Shown here one piece after another: positions 51,054 to 62,770 of a DNA stretch of 64,000 nucleotides. The stretch's first letter is position 1. Every line of letters starts with the position of its first letter. This stretch comes from Epiperipatus broadwayi (lineage: Eukaryota > Onychophora > Udeonychophora > Euonychophora > Peripatidae). Under the pieces are notes generated by a model. It saw only the letters and a program-made list of their open reading frames with translations. It searched no databases and had not been told where the DNA came from. A program made the translations under genes and the position numbers. Location: positions 5,134,794 to 5,198,793 of the forward strand of contig JAQFVV010000063.1 in assembly GCA_028023455.1 (NCBI GenBank), given 5' to 3'.

Positions 51054-51100
51054 CCCTCAGATCAGCTGATTTCAAGCTAATTTGCTATCATCAGTGAAGG
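51054..51100 (-). ncRNA. Hammerhead ribozyme, unit B (intact core)
   Basis: Identical to the unit A ribozyme base for base and exactly 410 bp away (core 51094-51088, cleavage base at 51060). Confidence 0.8.
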
Positions 51101-51684
51101 ATAGAGCTAGAAACTAGATCTAAGCACTGACTCCAAGCGTTTATGCAAAAAGTTTCTATCAGTTTGCAAGCATGAATTTTTCAGACCCATAAAGTCTTCA
51201 AACTCAGCCTAACAAGCCAGATAGCTACATGAGTTTGATCTCAGTTCAGTTTCACCACATAGTCAAAGTCTCTGCAATATATATCATTGCAAAAACCTTT
51301 AAAGGTACATTTATGAAAAACAAAAACAAGTTATAATCACGTAACTTGATATTGCTTGTATTTATGAACAATAGATGGCCTTTTACCAAAACCACCAAAC
51401 ATAGCATAGTATATTGATCATAAATACAAGTGATATCAAGTTATATGATTATAACTTGTTTTTGTTTTTCATAAATATACCTTTAAAGGTTTTTGCAATG
51501 ATATATTTTACAGAGGCTTTGACAATGTGGTGAAACTGAACTGAAGTCAAACCCATGTAGCTATCTGGCTTGTTAGGCTGAGTTTGAAGACTTTACTGGT
51601 CTGAAAAATTCATGCTTGCAAACTAATAGAACTTTTTTGCATAAACACTTGGAGTCAGTGTTTAGATCTAGTTTCTAGCTCTAT

Positions 51685-51731
51685 CCTTCACTGATGATAG
51701 CAAATTAGTTTGAAATCAGCTGATCTGAGGG
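51685..51731 (+). ncRNA. Hammerhead ribozyme, unit D (intact core)
   Basis: Plus strand: CCUUCA, CUGAUGA (51691-51697), stem II AGC/GUU (one C-to-U change giving a G-U pair), GAAA, AUCAGCUGAU, C (51725), UGAGGG. The core is intact and the stem II substitution preserves pairing. Confidence 0.8.
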
Positions 51732-51828
51732 TGGGCAAAAGAAAGAGATAGTGAATTCTGACTCTTTTGTCATCTATGTAAACAAATATATGCTTTTTTC
51801 GGTGGTTTTGGTAAAATGCCATCTATTG

Positions 51829-51830
<2 letters not shown>

Positions 51831-51882
<52 letters not shown>
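51831..51882. repeat. (TA)n microsatellite
   Basis: TA units between hammerhead unit D and the 5'-truncated RTE LINE. They prolong an open frame artificially. Confidence 0.95.
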
Positions 51883-51885
<3 letters not shown>

Positions 51886-54060
51886 CAAGATTGTAATGTT
51901 CTTAATAAATTTAACACAGGAAGTGATCATCGATTAGTAAAGGGTAAGATACATGTTAATGTAAAACTAGAGAGACAAAAATTATTAAGAAAAACTACAT
52001 TTACAGTTGATATTCCTAATCTTCAGAAACATTCTAATGAATTTAAATTAGAACTTACAAATCGGTTTCAAGTATTAGTAGATTTTGAACATGATTCAGA
52101 TTTGAATGAAATTAATATGAAAATAACTGATACACTTTTAAAAACTGCAACAAAGATAGCTGGTAGAAAAAAGCAGCAATTGACAAATAAAATTTCTACT
52201 GAGACTAGAGAACTTATGAAGAAAAGAAGGAATATGAAGATATGCAAGAATGATGCATTAAAAAGAATTGAATATCTCGAATTTTGTAAAATGGTGCGGA
52301 AAAGAGTTGAAAATGATATAAGAAAGTATAACTGTGAACTAGCAAGAAAAGCTGTAGAAGAAAATAAAAGTCTTAAGAATGTAAAACAACATTTTGGTAT
52401 TGGTAGGAAATTTATATCTGCAATAAGGAAAAAAGATGGAATTATTACTAAAAAGAGGGATGACATTATGAAATTGGTAGAAGATTTTTATCAAGAATTA
52501 TATAGTAATAAAGAACAAGTACCTCCTATATCTATTACATCTTCCGAATTGCCCAGAATTTTAAATGAAGAAGTGAGAAATGCAATTAAATGTATGAAAA
52601 AAGGAAAGGCTCCAGGTAATGATGGAATTATAATTGATATATTAAAAGAAGCAGGTGAAGAAACAGAAAAAATATTAGCAAAGTTATATACCAAATGTCT
52701 AAATGATAAAGATGTACCGGATGATTGGAAGAATGCAGTAATAATATTAATATTTAAAAAAGGTGATAAAGAAGATATTAGAAATTACAGACCTCTCAGC
52801 CTTTTATCAGTTTTATATAAAATTTTTACCAAGATAATTACAACTCGTCTACAGAGAACCTTGGATTTTCACCAACCAAGAGAACAAGCTGGATTTAAAA
52901 GTGGTTTTAGTACAGTAGATCATATTCAAGTATTGAGAGAAGTTATAGAAAGGACAAATGAATATGAGTTGTCATTATGTTTTGGATTTGTAGATTATGA
53001 AAAGGCATTTGATTCTATAAACATTTCTTCAGTGATTAAAGCATTGGATCATCAAGGTATAGATCCAGGATATTGTCATATTTTAAAGAATATTTATAAA
53101 AATGCAACAGCAACAATTAGATTACATAACGATACTGGGAAAGTCAACATTGAGAAAGGTGTAAGACAAGGTGACTCCATATCTCCAAAACTTTTTACAG
53201 CAGTGCTGCAAGAAGTATTTTGTGGATTAAAATGGGAAACTAAAGGAGTGAAAGTAAATGGAGATTATTTAAGTCATTTAGATTTCGCAGATGATGTAGT
53301 TGTTTTTGCAAATAATGCTTCCGAGCTGCAGGAAATGTTGCAGGAGTTATCAGATGAAAGTAGGAAAGTAGGACTAAAGATAAATGTTAAAAAGACTAAA
53401 GTAATGTTTAATCGATTTGCTCCAAATATGAAAATAAAGATTGATTATGATGAATTAGAAGAAGTTAAGAGTTACAAATACCTTGGTCAGATTATTAATA
53501 CAGATGGAAACATAATAGAGGAAATTAATCATAGAATTAAACTTGGTTGGAGTGCTTTTGGTAGAAATAACTTGATATTAAAAGAAAATATGCCTATGTG
53601 TTTGAAAAGAAAGGTTTTTAACAAATGTGTTTTGCCAGTTCTTACTTATGGATCTGAGACTTGAACACTTAATAGAAGATCAATACAGAGACTTCAGACC
53701 ACTCAAAGAAGTATGGAGAGATGTATGTTGGGAGTAACAAGAAGAGATCGAAAACACAATGTATGGGTAAGAGAACAAACAGGTGTTACTGACCTCATTG
53801 AAAAAATTAAAAGATTGAAGTGGAGTTGGGCTGGACATATTGCTAGAAGAGATGATAATAGATGGACAATTGAAATTTTAAACTGGATTCCAAGAGATTG
53901 TAAAAGACCCAGAAGGAGACCACATGTAAGATGGATGGATGAAATAAGAAAATGTGTAGGGGTGATGTGGAGAAGAGAAGCTAAAGATCGGAGAAGATGG
54001 ATTAAACTTGGAGAGACCTTCATCCTGCAGTGGATTGATAATGGTTGATAATGATGATGA
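51883..54060 (+). mobile_element. RTE/BovB-type LINE, 5'-truncated, one nonsense codon
   Basis: The best-preserved element of the window. After the (TA)n tract one frame runs to 54048, interrupted only by TGA at 53662-53664 where a Trp is expected (YGSET*TLNRR). It starts inside the AP endonuclease (TGSDHRLVKG, the SDH box). The RT follows: GKAPGNDGI, NYRPLSLLSVLYKIFTK, FVDYEKAFDS (motif A), VRQGDSISP and LDFADDVVVF (FADD box at 53284-53295), then KSYKYLG. The C-terminal part is SWAGHIARRDDNRW, RPHVRWMDEI and QWIDNG. The 3' end is the RTE-style short repeat TGATAATGATGATGAT. RT copies LINE RNA into a nicked target. The missing 5' endonuclease makes this copy immobile on its own. Decayed relatives lie at 5.2 and 30.85 kb. 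Confidence 0.92.
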
Positions 54061-54109
54061 TATATATAAACATTACAAGCATAAAGCTAAACTAGTTAAT
54101 ATATAATTA

Positions 54110-54850
54110 AAATTACCCCAAATCCAAAATTCAACCAGACCAGCATAAAAATAATATTAAAACACTACCAAAGGTTTCACTGCTACACGCAGACTTCTCA
54201 AGTGTAAAGAACTACAAAAACTACACAATATATATAATATTAAACATTGCCCTGTAATCCATTCATTTTCCATCCACCCTTAATATTAAAAGAACTTTTA
54301 AATAAGTTAATTGCTTCAGAATAATAAATTTTCAATAATAAAGATTCTTTAATTCTTCTTTTGATTTCATTTCTCTCAAAGAAGACAACCTTAGCTTCAT
54401 CAAAATCAATAGTGTGGCCTGTATCTTTTTCATTTGCCCACAAATCCATTCATTTTCCATCCACCCTTAATATTAAAAGAACTCTTAAATAAGTTAATTG
54501 CTTCAGAATAATAAATTTTCAATAATAAAGATTCTTTAATTCTTCTTTTGATTTCATTTTTCTCAAAGAAGACAACCTTAGCTTCATCAAAATCAATAGT
54601 GTGGCCTGTATCTTTTTCATGGACATACAAAGCAGAACTAAGGTATCTATTTTTAACTCTACTTTTATGAACTTTTATTCTTTCATTTAAACTCAAACTA
54701 CTCTGACCTATGTAAATGTTCTTACAAATAAACAAGGGATAAAATATACTACACCAGGAAGTCTTTCTATCAAAAATTTCTTTTGTATTATTTAATAAAT
54801 TATTCAATGTAACACCCTTATTCAAGCAGTTTTCTTATTTCCAAACAATT
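54110..54850 (-). mobile_element. Penelope-like element endonuclease end (YIGQSS family)
   Basis: A clean minus-strand frame at 54430-54825 begins MNKGVTLNNLLNNTKEIFDR, continues through FICKNIYIGQSSLSLNERI (GIY-YIG core), VHEKDTGHTIDF, and KNEIKRRIKESLLL (the catalytic-E helix), and ends KGGWKMNG. This is the endonuclease half of a PLE. The last ~190 bp are duplicated in tandem with period 187 bp (54261 and 54448), so a second copy of the C terminus (54240-54430) follows. The RT half is absent. The 3' UTR matches that at 50155. Confidence 0.85.
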
Positions 54851-54949
54851 TACTATTTCTACAAACAGTGGTGTATATATAGCCTAATGCACCCATATAA
54901 CAAAGTACATGAGATGCTAAAAGAATATCTAATAATCAAAAAAATCAAA

Positions 54950-57460
54950 ATATGTCTAACACACCTCACACATGGAGAAGGAAATATATTAAATGGGCAT
55001 TAGAAAACCTACCAACCATTAATGTTCCAATGGAAATTGAAACAAAAGAAGGCACATATGCAGGGCACAATATGATCTTACCTATTTTTGAATATTTTAA
55101 AAGCAAACTACAAACAAGACCACCATCTACCAGACACCCTAAGCTATTTGGACCAACAAAAACTAAAAGGCCATTCACTACAAATGATGTCATAACAAAG
55201 GTTGCTACTATACCAAGTGCATGTCATCCAGGAAGCCCTGAAATTTCCATTATTTATGTTAAAACATTTAAGTCAATACATGTCATAATATTTATGCAAC
55301 TAAGTCAACTACTTATTGCAGGAAATTCAGATTATAAAGGGAGTTTATCCCATTGCAATTGTTCCCTTCAACAAAAAATCACCCACCCCCCTCCATCCAT
55401 GTGCCATCTGACTAATTTCCATGGGATCTTCAAAATAATTGAAAAAAGTTTAAAGAAAAACATAGAATGACACATATTGCCACTAATATCAAATGTTGAA
55501 TGCGCCAAAAGGAACTCATCAACAATTCAAGCAGCAGACTTATTCAAAGAAATTTTAGACTCAACACGGCAGAAAAAGAAATATAGCACAATAACAGTTC
55601 AACTCTATATTGAGGGAGAGTTTGATGGAGTAGACATTCCCATCTTGTTAGACATGCTAGGAAATACCTCTACCCACAAAACTCAACTTCACATTATATC
55701 AAACCTTCTACTGAATTGAGAAATACACATAACAATCAATGGAAGAAATTCATCATCATTTGCACCCACCCAATCCATGTCACAGAGTTCTCCCTTTATC
55801 ATACTACTATTTATACTCTATATTAAGCTCTTAATTGAAAAAATCCAAAAAAAACATTTAGATGAATACAAATACATGGCATGACACAGTACATAGCTTC
55901 CTTGGCATATATGGATGACATCATGATCTTCCTCTCTTTAAAGACTCAGTTACCTCAATTACAAGAAATACTTAAAGAATATACTGATAAATACAAGTTA
56001 AAATTTAACAGAGCAAAGACCTCTGCTTGGACTATGTTTATGGGAGTATCATAATATCTATATACTGCTCCAAACTGACTCTTTTTTAGGTTTTTCTTTT
56101 CATTTGGGGATTACTGGAATGAATATAACATACAAAATAGACTAATCCATGAGACAAAACAAATTGTAACATCACTATCCAAAACTATATTCTAAGATGC
56201 AATTCATCAATCAACTCATCACGACAAAAATAAACTATTACCTACCAATAATTAAATTTTCAAATGTTTTTAAGGCAAAAATCAAAAACAACTATAATCA
56301 ACTCCTTTGAGCCAAGAAAGTGGTAGCTATATCATCAAGAAGACTCAATCAGCCACTTATTAAAAATGGTCCAGGTCTGCACAATACTGACACCATCTAT
56401 ATTCAAAAATTAAGTAAAATTATAATTTTCATTCTGAATCAATTCCCCAAACTTAAATGTCTAGTAAAATAACTCTGACTGTCATACATCAATATAAAAC
56501 CTCCATCAATATACCACAGCAATATACTCATACTGGGACATTTACAAGCATATATATGAAGAACAAGATCTAAATAATAATACCCCAGTATTAGGTATTA
56601 GCAACAAAAATTGCCCCACGATTACAAAAAATGGGCACTGGACCTTAAGTTTTTCAACTTTATATTAAAAACAAATCTCATTGCATTGCCAACAACATAC
56701 TTCCTACATCATACAAGGATGTATATTTTTTCAATTAACCAATTTTGTGGACTATGTCCCCAGGCTGAAGAGATGCTCCAACACCTGATTTTCCAATGTA
56801 CAACATTACACAAATTAGAAAAATATATGTGTCATACCACCAGCAGAACATTACCGTCAATCATATTAGCAATGCTTATCATGGCAAATCAATATCCAGC
56901 ATTAGAGCATCCATCTTTCTACTATATGCTTTCTGGTGTACAAGGGATATCTACTTAATAAGCAACTATACCAGAAGACATCCATCTACCTTTCACAATA
57001 AACTGAATTAGATATAAAATAAAGATAAGATAATAGCAAATCCACATATTTACACAGTCACATGGTCACTCCTCAAGGAAAAACCAATGTTATAAACACA
57101 CATATATTTCCTTTTTTTACAATCTTAGCCATCTATAGAAAATCAAAACAGAAATGAACAAAATGACATATGATGAATAATCAATAAACAACTTTAAATT
57201 GGATATGCCAAGTCATTAAATCAACGTGGAAAAAATTTAAACTCAAAATTTAATTAATACTGAAACCATAACTATTTGGCATTTGAAAATTGTAACCCCC
57301 CCCATGACTTAGGCAACTTATGCCCTATGAAAATAAAGTATCTAAATGATATGTCTACCATGTAAATAAACAATGTAATCACTGTAAAATTATGAAAAAA
57401 CTATGTACTCAATGTAAAACCTTTTTAATGCAATAAAATTCCTTTTTGAAACATCATTAT
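54950..57460 (+). mobile_element. YMDD-type LINE relic, plus copy
   Basis: A decayed non-LTR retrotransposon, 5'-truncated. Blocks in order: WRRKYIKWALENLPT (54952-55470, upstream of the RT); an RT segment with FHGIFKIIEKSLKKNIE, and LYIEGEFDGVDIPILL at 55600-55650 (motif A, first D read as Y); AYMDDIMIFLSLK near 55905 (catalytic box); KLKFNRAKTSAW; and a C-terminal CCHC-like CGLCPQAEEMLQHLIFQC near 56745-56800. The 3' end near 57440 has AATAAA and an ATT/CAA-rich tail. It is the same family as the minus copy at 57.8-61.5 kb and convergent with it. Multiple stops; inactive. Confidence 0.75.
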
Positions 57461-57472
57461 TATCATTATAAC

Positions 57473-57537
57473 AACAACAACAATAATAATAGTTATAGTA
57501 TTAGTAGTAGCAGTAGCAATACTACTACTACTACTTT
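57473..57537. repeat. Trinucleotide-rich patch
   Basis: Runs of CAA, AAT, AGT and ACT triplets between the tails of the two convergent LINEs. A further (ACT)n run lies at about 61393-61418. Confidence 0.8.
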
Positions 57538-57834
57538 TAAAATATCTTTTATTGGCAATTTATTTAGGGTTACACTTGTATTATAACAATAAATAAATAA
57601 AAATGGAAATAAATACAAGAGAAGAAAGTTGTATAAATTATAATGAAAAGTAAAAATAAAACTACAAGATTAATAATGTTGGAAAACTAACATAATATTA
57701 GAATATCAAATGTTGATTAAATACATTGATGATTGAATTGTTAATATTTTTTTTTAGTGGATAAAGACAGCAATAAATAAGTCAAAAGATACAATAACAA
57801 CAAAAAAAAAGATAATCCATAGGTCACAGTGGAG
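57538..57834. other. AT-rich spacer between convergent LINEs
   Basis: No recognisable content beyond possible LINE 3' UTR sequence. Confidence 0.45.
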
Positions 57835-60800
57835 AGGGTAAAGTAATCAGACTCCATGTAGCTGCAAATATGTCTGCAGGTGCCAAGGTTGATGATCCCT
57901 GAGCTTAATTTTGCCTAATTTGTTAATGAAGAGAGATTTGAGTTTTTGAGATGTGGGGTTAAAACAGAAATGACACCAAAGGGTGAAGAGAAGGAATGTT
58001 GTCATTCTTATAGAAGGAAATATACCTCTTTGGATGCTGTTAATAAGCACTTGAAGAGAGGTAATGTGAGATTTTGTGATAGAAGCTATTAGTGTTCTGT
58101 ATGGTTGAAGTGCTATGCATTGGAGCAAGAAGTGTTCTATGGTTTCTTCATTTCTATGGCAAAGTTGTCAATCAGCATCAGTATTAGCAAATTACCTTTT
58201 GTTGGATAAAAACCTATTGATAGGAAAAGCTTCAATGTTGATTTTAATAAGAAAGTCATGATATTTAGGCTCTAGGTACCAAAATTTGTATTTCCTAATA
58301 ATTTGCTTGTTAGTAAATGTAATTAAACTTTGTGGTGTGAGGGTAGTATCTATCAAATTTGCTTGTTTAAATGCTTCCCAGTATGTAATTTTTTCAGTGC
58401 CAATATTTTGGTTTGTGTTGAAGTAAGTTCTGTAAGTTTTAATGAGGTCATTTAAAAATTTGTTACTACAGGGTGAGGGTGTGTCTGTAAGTATTACAGG
58501 AAGTAATTTTTCTATATTGGAAAAAAGTGTTATTGGTTTTACTATTATATTGTGTTCTTTGTAAATGAAATATGGTTACTGAGTGCATTGAGAGTCCATT
58601 GTCACTAGTGGGTATTTGCATTGATTTGATGCTCATAGCTACTGTTTTTCTACCCCATATTAGTTTTATACATAAAGAGTTATTTTTTTTAAGTGTTAGT
58701 ATGTTTTATGATGGGATTATAGTATGTGGTTTTGGGAAAGATGAGTATGTTTAAGAGTGAAATTTTGGCATGTAGTGAAAGGTAGGCTTTAGAAAGTGAA
58801 TTTGTAGTTTGTTCAATGGATGAAATTAGTGAGTCTTGAATTGTTGTTCTCATAGAATTTTCTGATTTATATATGGGAAAACCCAGGAAATTTTGTGGAA
58901 GGGTAGTAAATGTGGAGGGGGTTGAGTTTCCTGCTAGAATATTCCATGTGGCTGATTTGTTTAAGTTAAAGTTGAGTTTATATTGGGCACTGTAATTACT
59001 TATTATTGTGATTAGTTGAGGGAGGATTGTTTTTGATGGAAGAAATATAACTATGTCATCCATATAATTAGTGTGTGTAATGCTTTTTTGATTGTAGGGA
59101 TGTATATCCTTGGCAGATTACTTTTAATGTCAATAAGTAGGGGGTTAATGTAGGTTGTAAAGAGAAGGGCACTTAGTGGGGAACCTTGGGGAATTGAATT
59201 AAGGGAATAAAGCTAGGTGAGGTTTGACCATTGAGAGTAATATGAATTTCTCTGCTTATAAGGAGGTTAGTGAGAATATAAAGGGGTGGGTATATTATAA
59301 GTTTTAAGTGTGTGTGCTAGTGTTTCCATAGGAACAGAGTCAAATGTTGTGGTAATGTCCTGCTGAACTGCAACTGATCCAGTTTTCCTAGTATGTCTGA
59401 TATGGTCTATGATTATTTTGAAATAGAGTGGTTGCGGCAGAGATGGATGATCTTTTTTTTTCAAATTGAAAAGTGGATATGGAAGGTAAGATGAGAGGTT
59501 GTATTTTGTCTTTAATAATTGATTCAATGGTTTTGATGAGGATAGGGGTCATAGATATTGGCTGTAAATTGTCAAGTAAGCTGTTCAATTTGATGTATTT
59601 GTTCAGATAAATAATTTAGGAGATTATGTATTATTGGCATTGTGAAGTAGCTAAGATGAGTGGGAATGAATTTTGGTATTGCATGTGGGCTGGGGTGTGT
59701 ACTGTTAGAAAGAAAAGTTAATTTTAGTATGATGTCATGTTTGGTTATACCATGTTTATGATTGATAGATCCAAATAGGTTTGTGTGTATATCTGTGTAT
59801 GTAGCTGTTTGAAAGATATTTTTAAAATAGTAGAAGATTAGAAGGAGAATGTTTTGTCCTGCAAAAGTTTGTTTATTTGAAATAATAGAAGATGGAGTTG
59901 ATTTTTTATTTTTGTAAGCAAGAGCCCAGTGAATATAACCTCTGGACCAGTTGTTAGGATGTGTAAGATATATTTTTTCCTTTTTTGTAGTAAGGTATTT
60001 GGCAAGTAGAGTTTGAGTATGTTTATATTGCTGTTTAAGAAGCATTCTGCTATAGTGTTTTATTACCGAATGAATGATGTTGATGAATGTTTGCCATGCT
60101 TCGACAGGGTGAAGAGAAAGTAAATTAATTTTTTTAAAAAGAATATAGATTTCAGAAATCACTGCTTCAGGTGTAGATGATTTCAGAAGAAGATGAACTG
60201 TGTTATTACAAGATAGGTTGAGACACATATTTAGATTAATATGTAAGTTGACATTTAGTGCACAATGGTCAGAGAAACTAACAGGATGAAGAGATGGTTA
60301 AATGAAAAAATGCGAGTCAGAAGAGTAAAAAATTAGATCTTAAGAGAATGGCATGTTTTTTGGTGTAAAATGAAAAGACAGTACTTGGAAAGAATCCTTC
60401 AGCTCTCATCAATCTATGGTTAATAATATGGCATATTAAAATCACCTATATGAATAATCAGGAAAGAGTTGGCTGCTAGTATGATGTTTATTTGATTAAT
60501 TAATTTGTAAATCAGAGTGGGCTTATTATAAAGGTACACATTAATGATGTTTATAGTGAAAGCAGTGTGATGCAGGGTTATTATAATCATGTTTTCATCT
60601 AAATATAAAATTTTGAATGATTCAAAAGGTGCTTTATGATAAATAAGAATGCCAACTCCTGCTGCTGTTGTGTTTGATGTAGAGAATTCTACATAAAATC
60701 TGCTCAGAAGAATTTGAGGGTTAATTTTGTTGATGATTTTAGTTTCTGTGAATAATATGATGTGAGGAGTGAAGTGTTTAATACAGTTTCTTAATGCATA

Positions 60801-61500
60801 CATTTTTTCATTAGAGTTTAGGCCCCTTGTGTTAATTTCAGTAATGCTAATATCCATAGTGAAGGTTTTGTGTTTTTGTGTGTATAGAAATAATTGTGCA
60901 TGTGTAAAGCTATATATGAAAAAAGTAGATTATTAGTGTGACCTATTGGATTTACCTTTGCATAGTCTTGTATGAAAACTTTATCCACTTATTTTTGAAA
61001 GGAGGGAAATGATAAATAATACAGTTGCATTATTTATAGTGGTGCTTTAACAGTGAGGGGGTCTTATTGAGATGCTGTTTTGGATAGGCATGATTAGTTT
61101 GTAAATAAATTATTGTCTTGGGTTTTCTTGGTAATTCTTCTATTGTTGTCCACTCCGGAAAAGAAATTTTTTTTTATTCCGGAGTGAAGATGGTACCATC
61201 CGAGAGTAATTGTTTAATCCAGTGTCTATCTGTTGTGATTTCAGATGGAAAAGTGTTGGGATTAGTGGCTTTTAGTTTCTTTTCTGTATTGTCAGTGGAT
61301 TTATAGTTCTCAGAAGACATTTGTTGGTCAGATGTTTTTGTACTGCTGCCGTTGATTTTCCTTTTTTTTTCAGATTTTTTTGTGTTATTTTTACTACTAC
61401 TACTACTACTACTACTAAAAAATAAGAAATTTACACCATAAATGATTGATAATTGAATTCTATAAAAGCAAAGAGGAGAAAATTCTCTCATTGAAATATT
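57835..61500 (-). mobile_element. YMDD-type LINE relic, minus copy
   Basis: The longer copy, read right to left. A Ser/Lys-rich frame at 61174-61491, possibly the end of ORF1, comes first. An AP endonuclease fragment (60420-60857) has ITEINTRGLN, FTETK and IGDFN, supplying catalytic N9, E38 and D139. RT entry (59572-60228) has WSRGYIHWALAY. The RT then reads ISMTPILIKTIESIIKDKI, VAVQQDITTTFDSV (motif A, 59267-59527), IPQGSPLSALLFTTYINPL (motif B, near 59180) and NYMDDIVIFLPS (59063). The C-terminal CHRNEETIEHFLLQC (near 58120) lost its first Cys to TGA. Frames are broken in at least five places. PQGSPLS plus a C-terminal CCHC suggests the Jockey/CR1/I-like side of LINE diversity; the clade is unassigned. 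Confidence 0.75.
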
Positions 61501-62056
61501 TTTATATTTTGCTGCTGGGAATTTAAAATATTGTCTTCTTTAAAAATTACAATAATTTGTAAAGAAATAGGTTTCAACTTCAAAAATTCTTATCATGATA
61601 ATATTTTTCATTATTGTTATTCCTACAACTGAAATGTTATTTTCATATATGAAATAAAAAAAAATTGCAATAAATTTAAATTCTAAATATTTTTATTTTC
61701 AAAGTATGTCTAATAATAGTTATCTGATTAGTAAATTGCTCATAATTCTGCTCACAAAAAATAAATGAAATATATTAAAATAATTATTATTCGAGATAAA
61801 TATTAAATAAGTTATCCGATATTTGCTGCCCAGGAGGAATTAATTATATAAGTGATTTTTGTTTTCAGATATTAAAACCAGAAATATTTAATTTAAAATA
61901 AAGCTTAATTACCATCATGTTTGAAAAGTCAAAAAAGCAAAGCTTGATATGATTTCTTAATAATCTTTCAACTTATATAATGATTTTGACATTTTCTTTT
62001 ATATTTTATTAATATTATATTAATGCATATATATTGTTTACGCTGATACAATACTA
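61501..62056. other. AT-rich DNA, nothing recognised
   Basis: No recognisable feature. Confidence 0.55.
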
Positions 62057-62074
62057 CATATATATATATATATA

Positions 62075-62128
<54 letters not shown>
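62057..62128. repeat. Compound (TA)n/(CA)n/(TA)n microsatellite
   Basis: A CA block is flanked by TA blocks. Confidence 0.95.
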
Positions 62129-62630
62129 AAGTTTATAAGCAAATAGAGGTTAATTGTGAGATTCAAATTTAAAATCTAGACGATTTATTAATATAAAATT
62201 TAAAGTTGTTATCTTTAAAATCTGTTTGCAGTATTATTTTAAAATATGCGATGACAAAAACATTTTAAGTTTCTTTAAAAAAATATAATATGAAAAATAT
62301 TCAATTATTAATTAGTACGGTATTTATATTCATATAGATAAAGTTATTACGCTTGAAATATCAGATAAGGCATTGTGCTTATAAGTAAGATCACACCGAT
62401 TTAATTATGCCATTTGAATAAGGGATTCAAAGGTAATTAATACATCCTAAAATAAGAAGTGATGTTTAAAACCAAACAATATACAAATTTATATGTTATG
62501 TATATGTGTGTCAGTCTAGTTATATTTTGAATTTAAGTAAACGAATAAAAATTAATCATAATCATCATTATTAAAATAAGCAGTAGAGTTAGTATACTTA
62601 ATAACATGAATATAATATATTCATATATAT
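62129..62630. other. AT-rich DNA, nothing recognised
   Basis: No recognisable feature. Confidence 0.55.
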
Positions 62631-62639
62631 ATATATATT

Positions 62640-62770
62640 GCTTATAACACTTCTTTCCTATACACTTCAATGCAAACAAATTTTCTTAAAAACTTCTTTT
62701 CCTTACAGTTTTGACTTTCCAGCAGTCTTCATCAGAGCTTTAATCTTCTTCTCTGCTTTAATTAAGATAT
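62640..62770 (-). repeat. Repeat fragment with a hammerhead-like core
   Basis: The minus strand carries GCUCUGAUGA (core 62735-62729), a stem GACU/AGUC with loop GCUGGAA, then AAAA where GAAA is expected, and CUGUA. Stem I next to the core has only two pairs. The fragment abuts a short (TA)n at 62626-62639. Probably a decayed PLE- or retrozyme-type terminus. Confidence 0.35.

Larger units (their letters stand above)
50495..51830. repeat. Array of ~410-bp hammerhead units, three minus and one inverted plus
   Basis: Units A (50495-50900, minus), B (50901-51312, minus), C (51313-51415, minus, truncated) and D (about 51416-51830, plus). A and B ribozymes are exactly 410 bp apart. D is a complete unit that starts and ends at TTGATCAT, as if opened at another point of a circle. 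All contain AGTTTGAAGACTTTAC, the hammerhead, and GAATTCTGACTCTTTTGTC. The open frames in these units (for example those starting MNSDSF) have no domain and are probably incidental. A family-3 PLE fragment lies directly left of A and an RTE LINE directly right of D. Confidence 0.85.

Noticed and set aside
52068-52694. Minus-strand open frames opposite the RTE LINE
   Set aside because: Shadows of the RT coding frame on the other strand; the same holds for 53703-54023 and 54966-55193.
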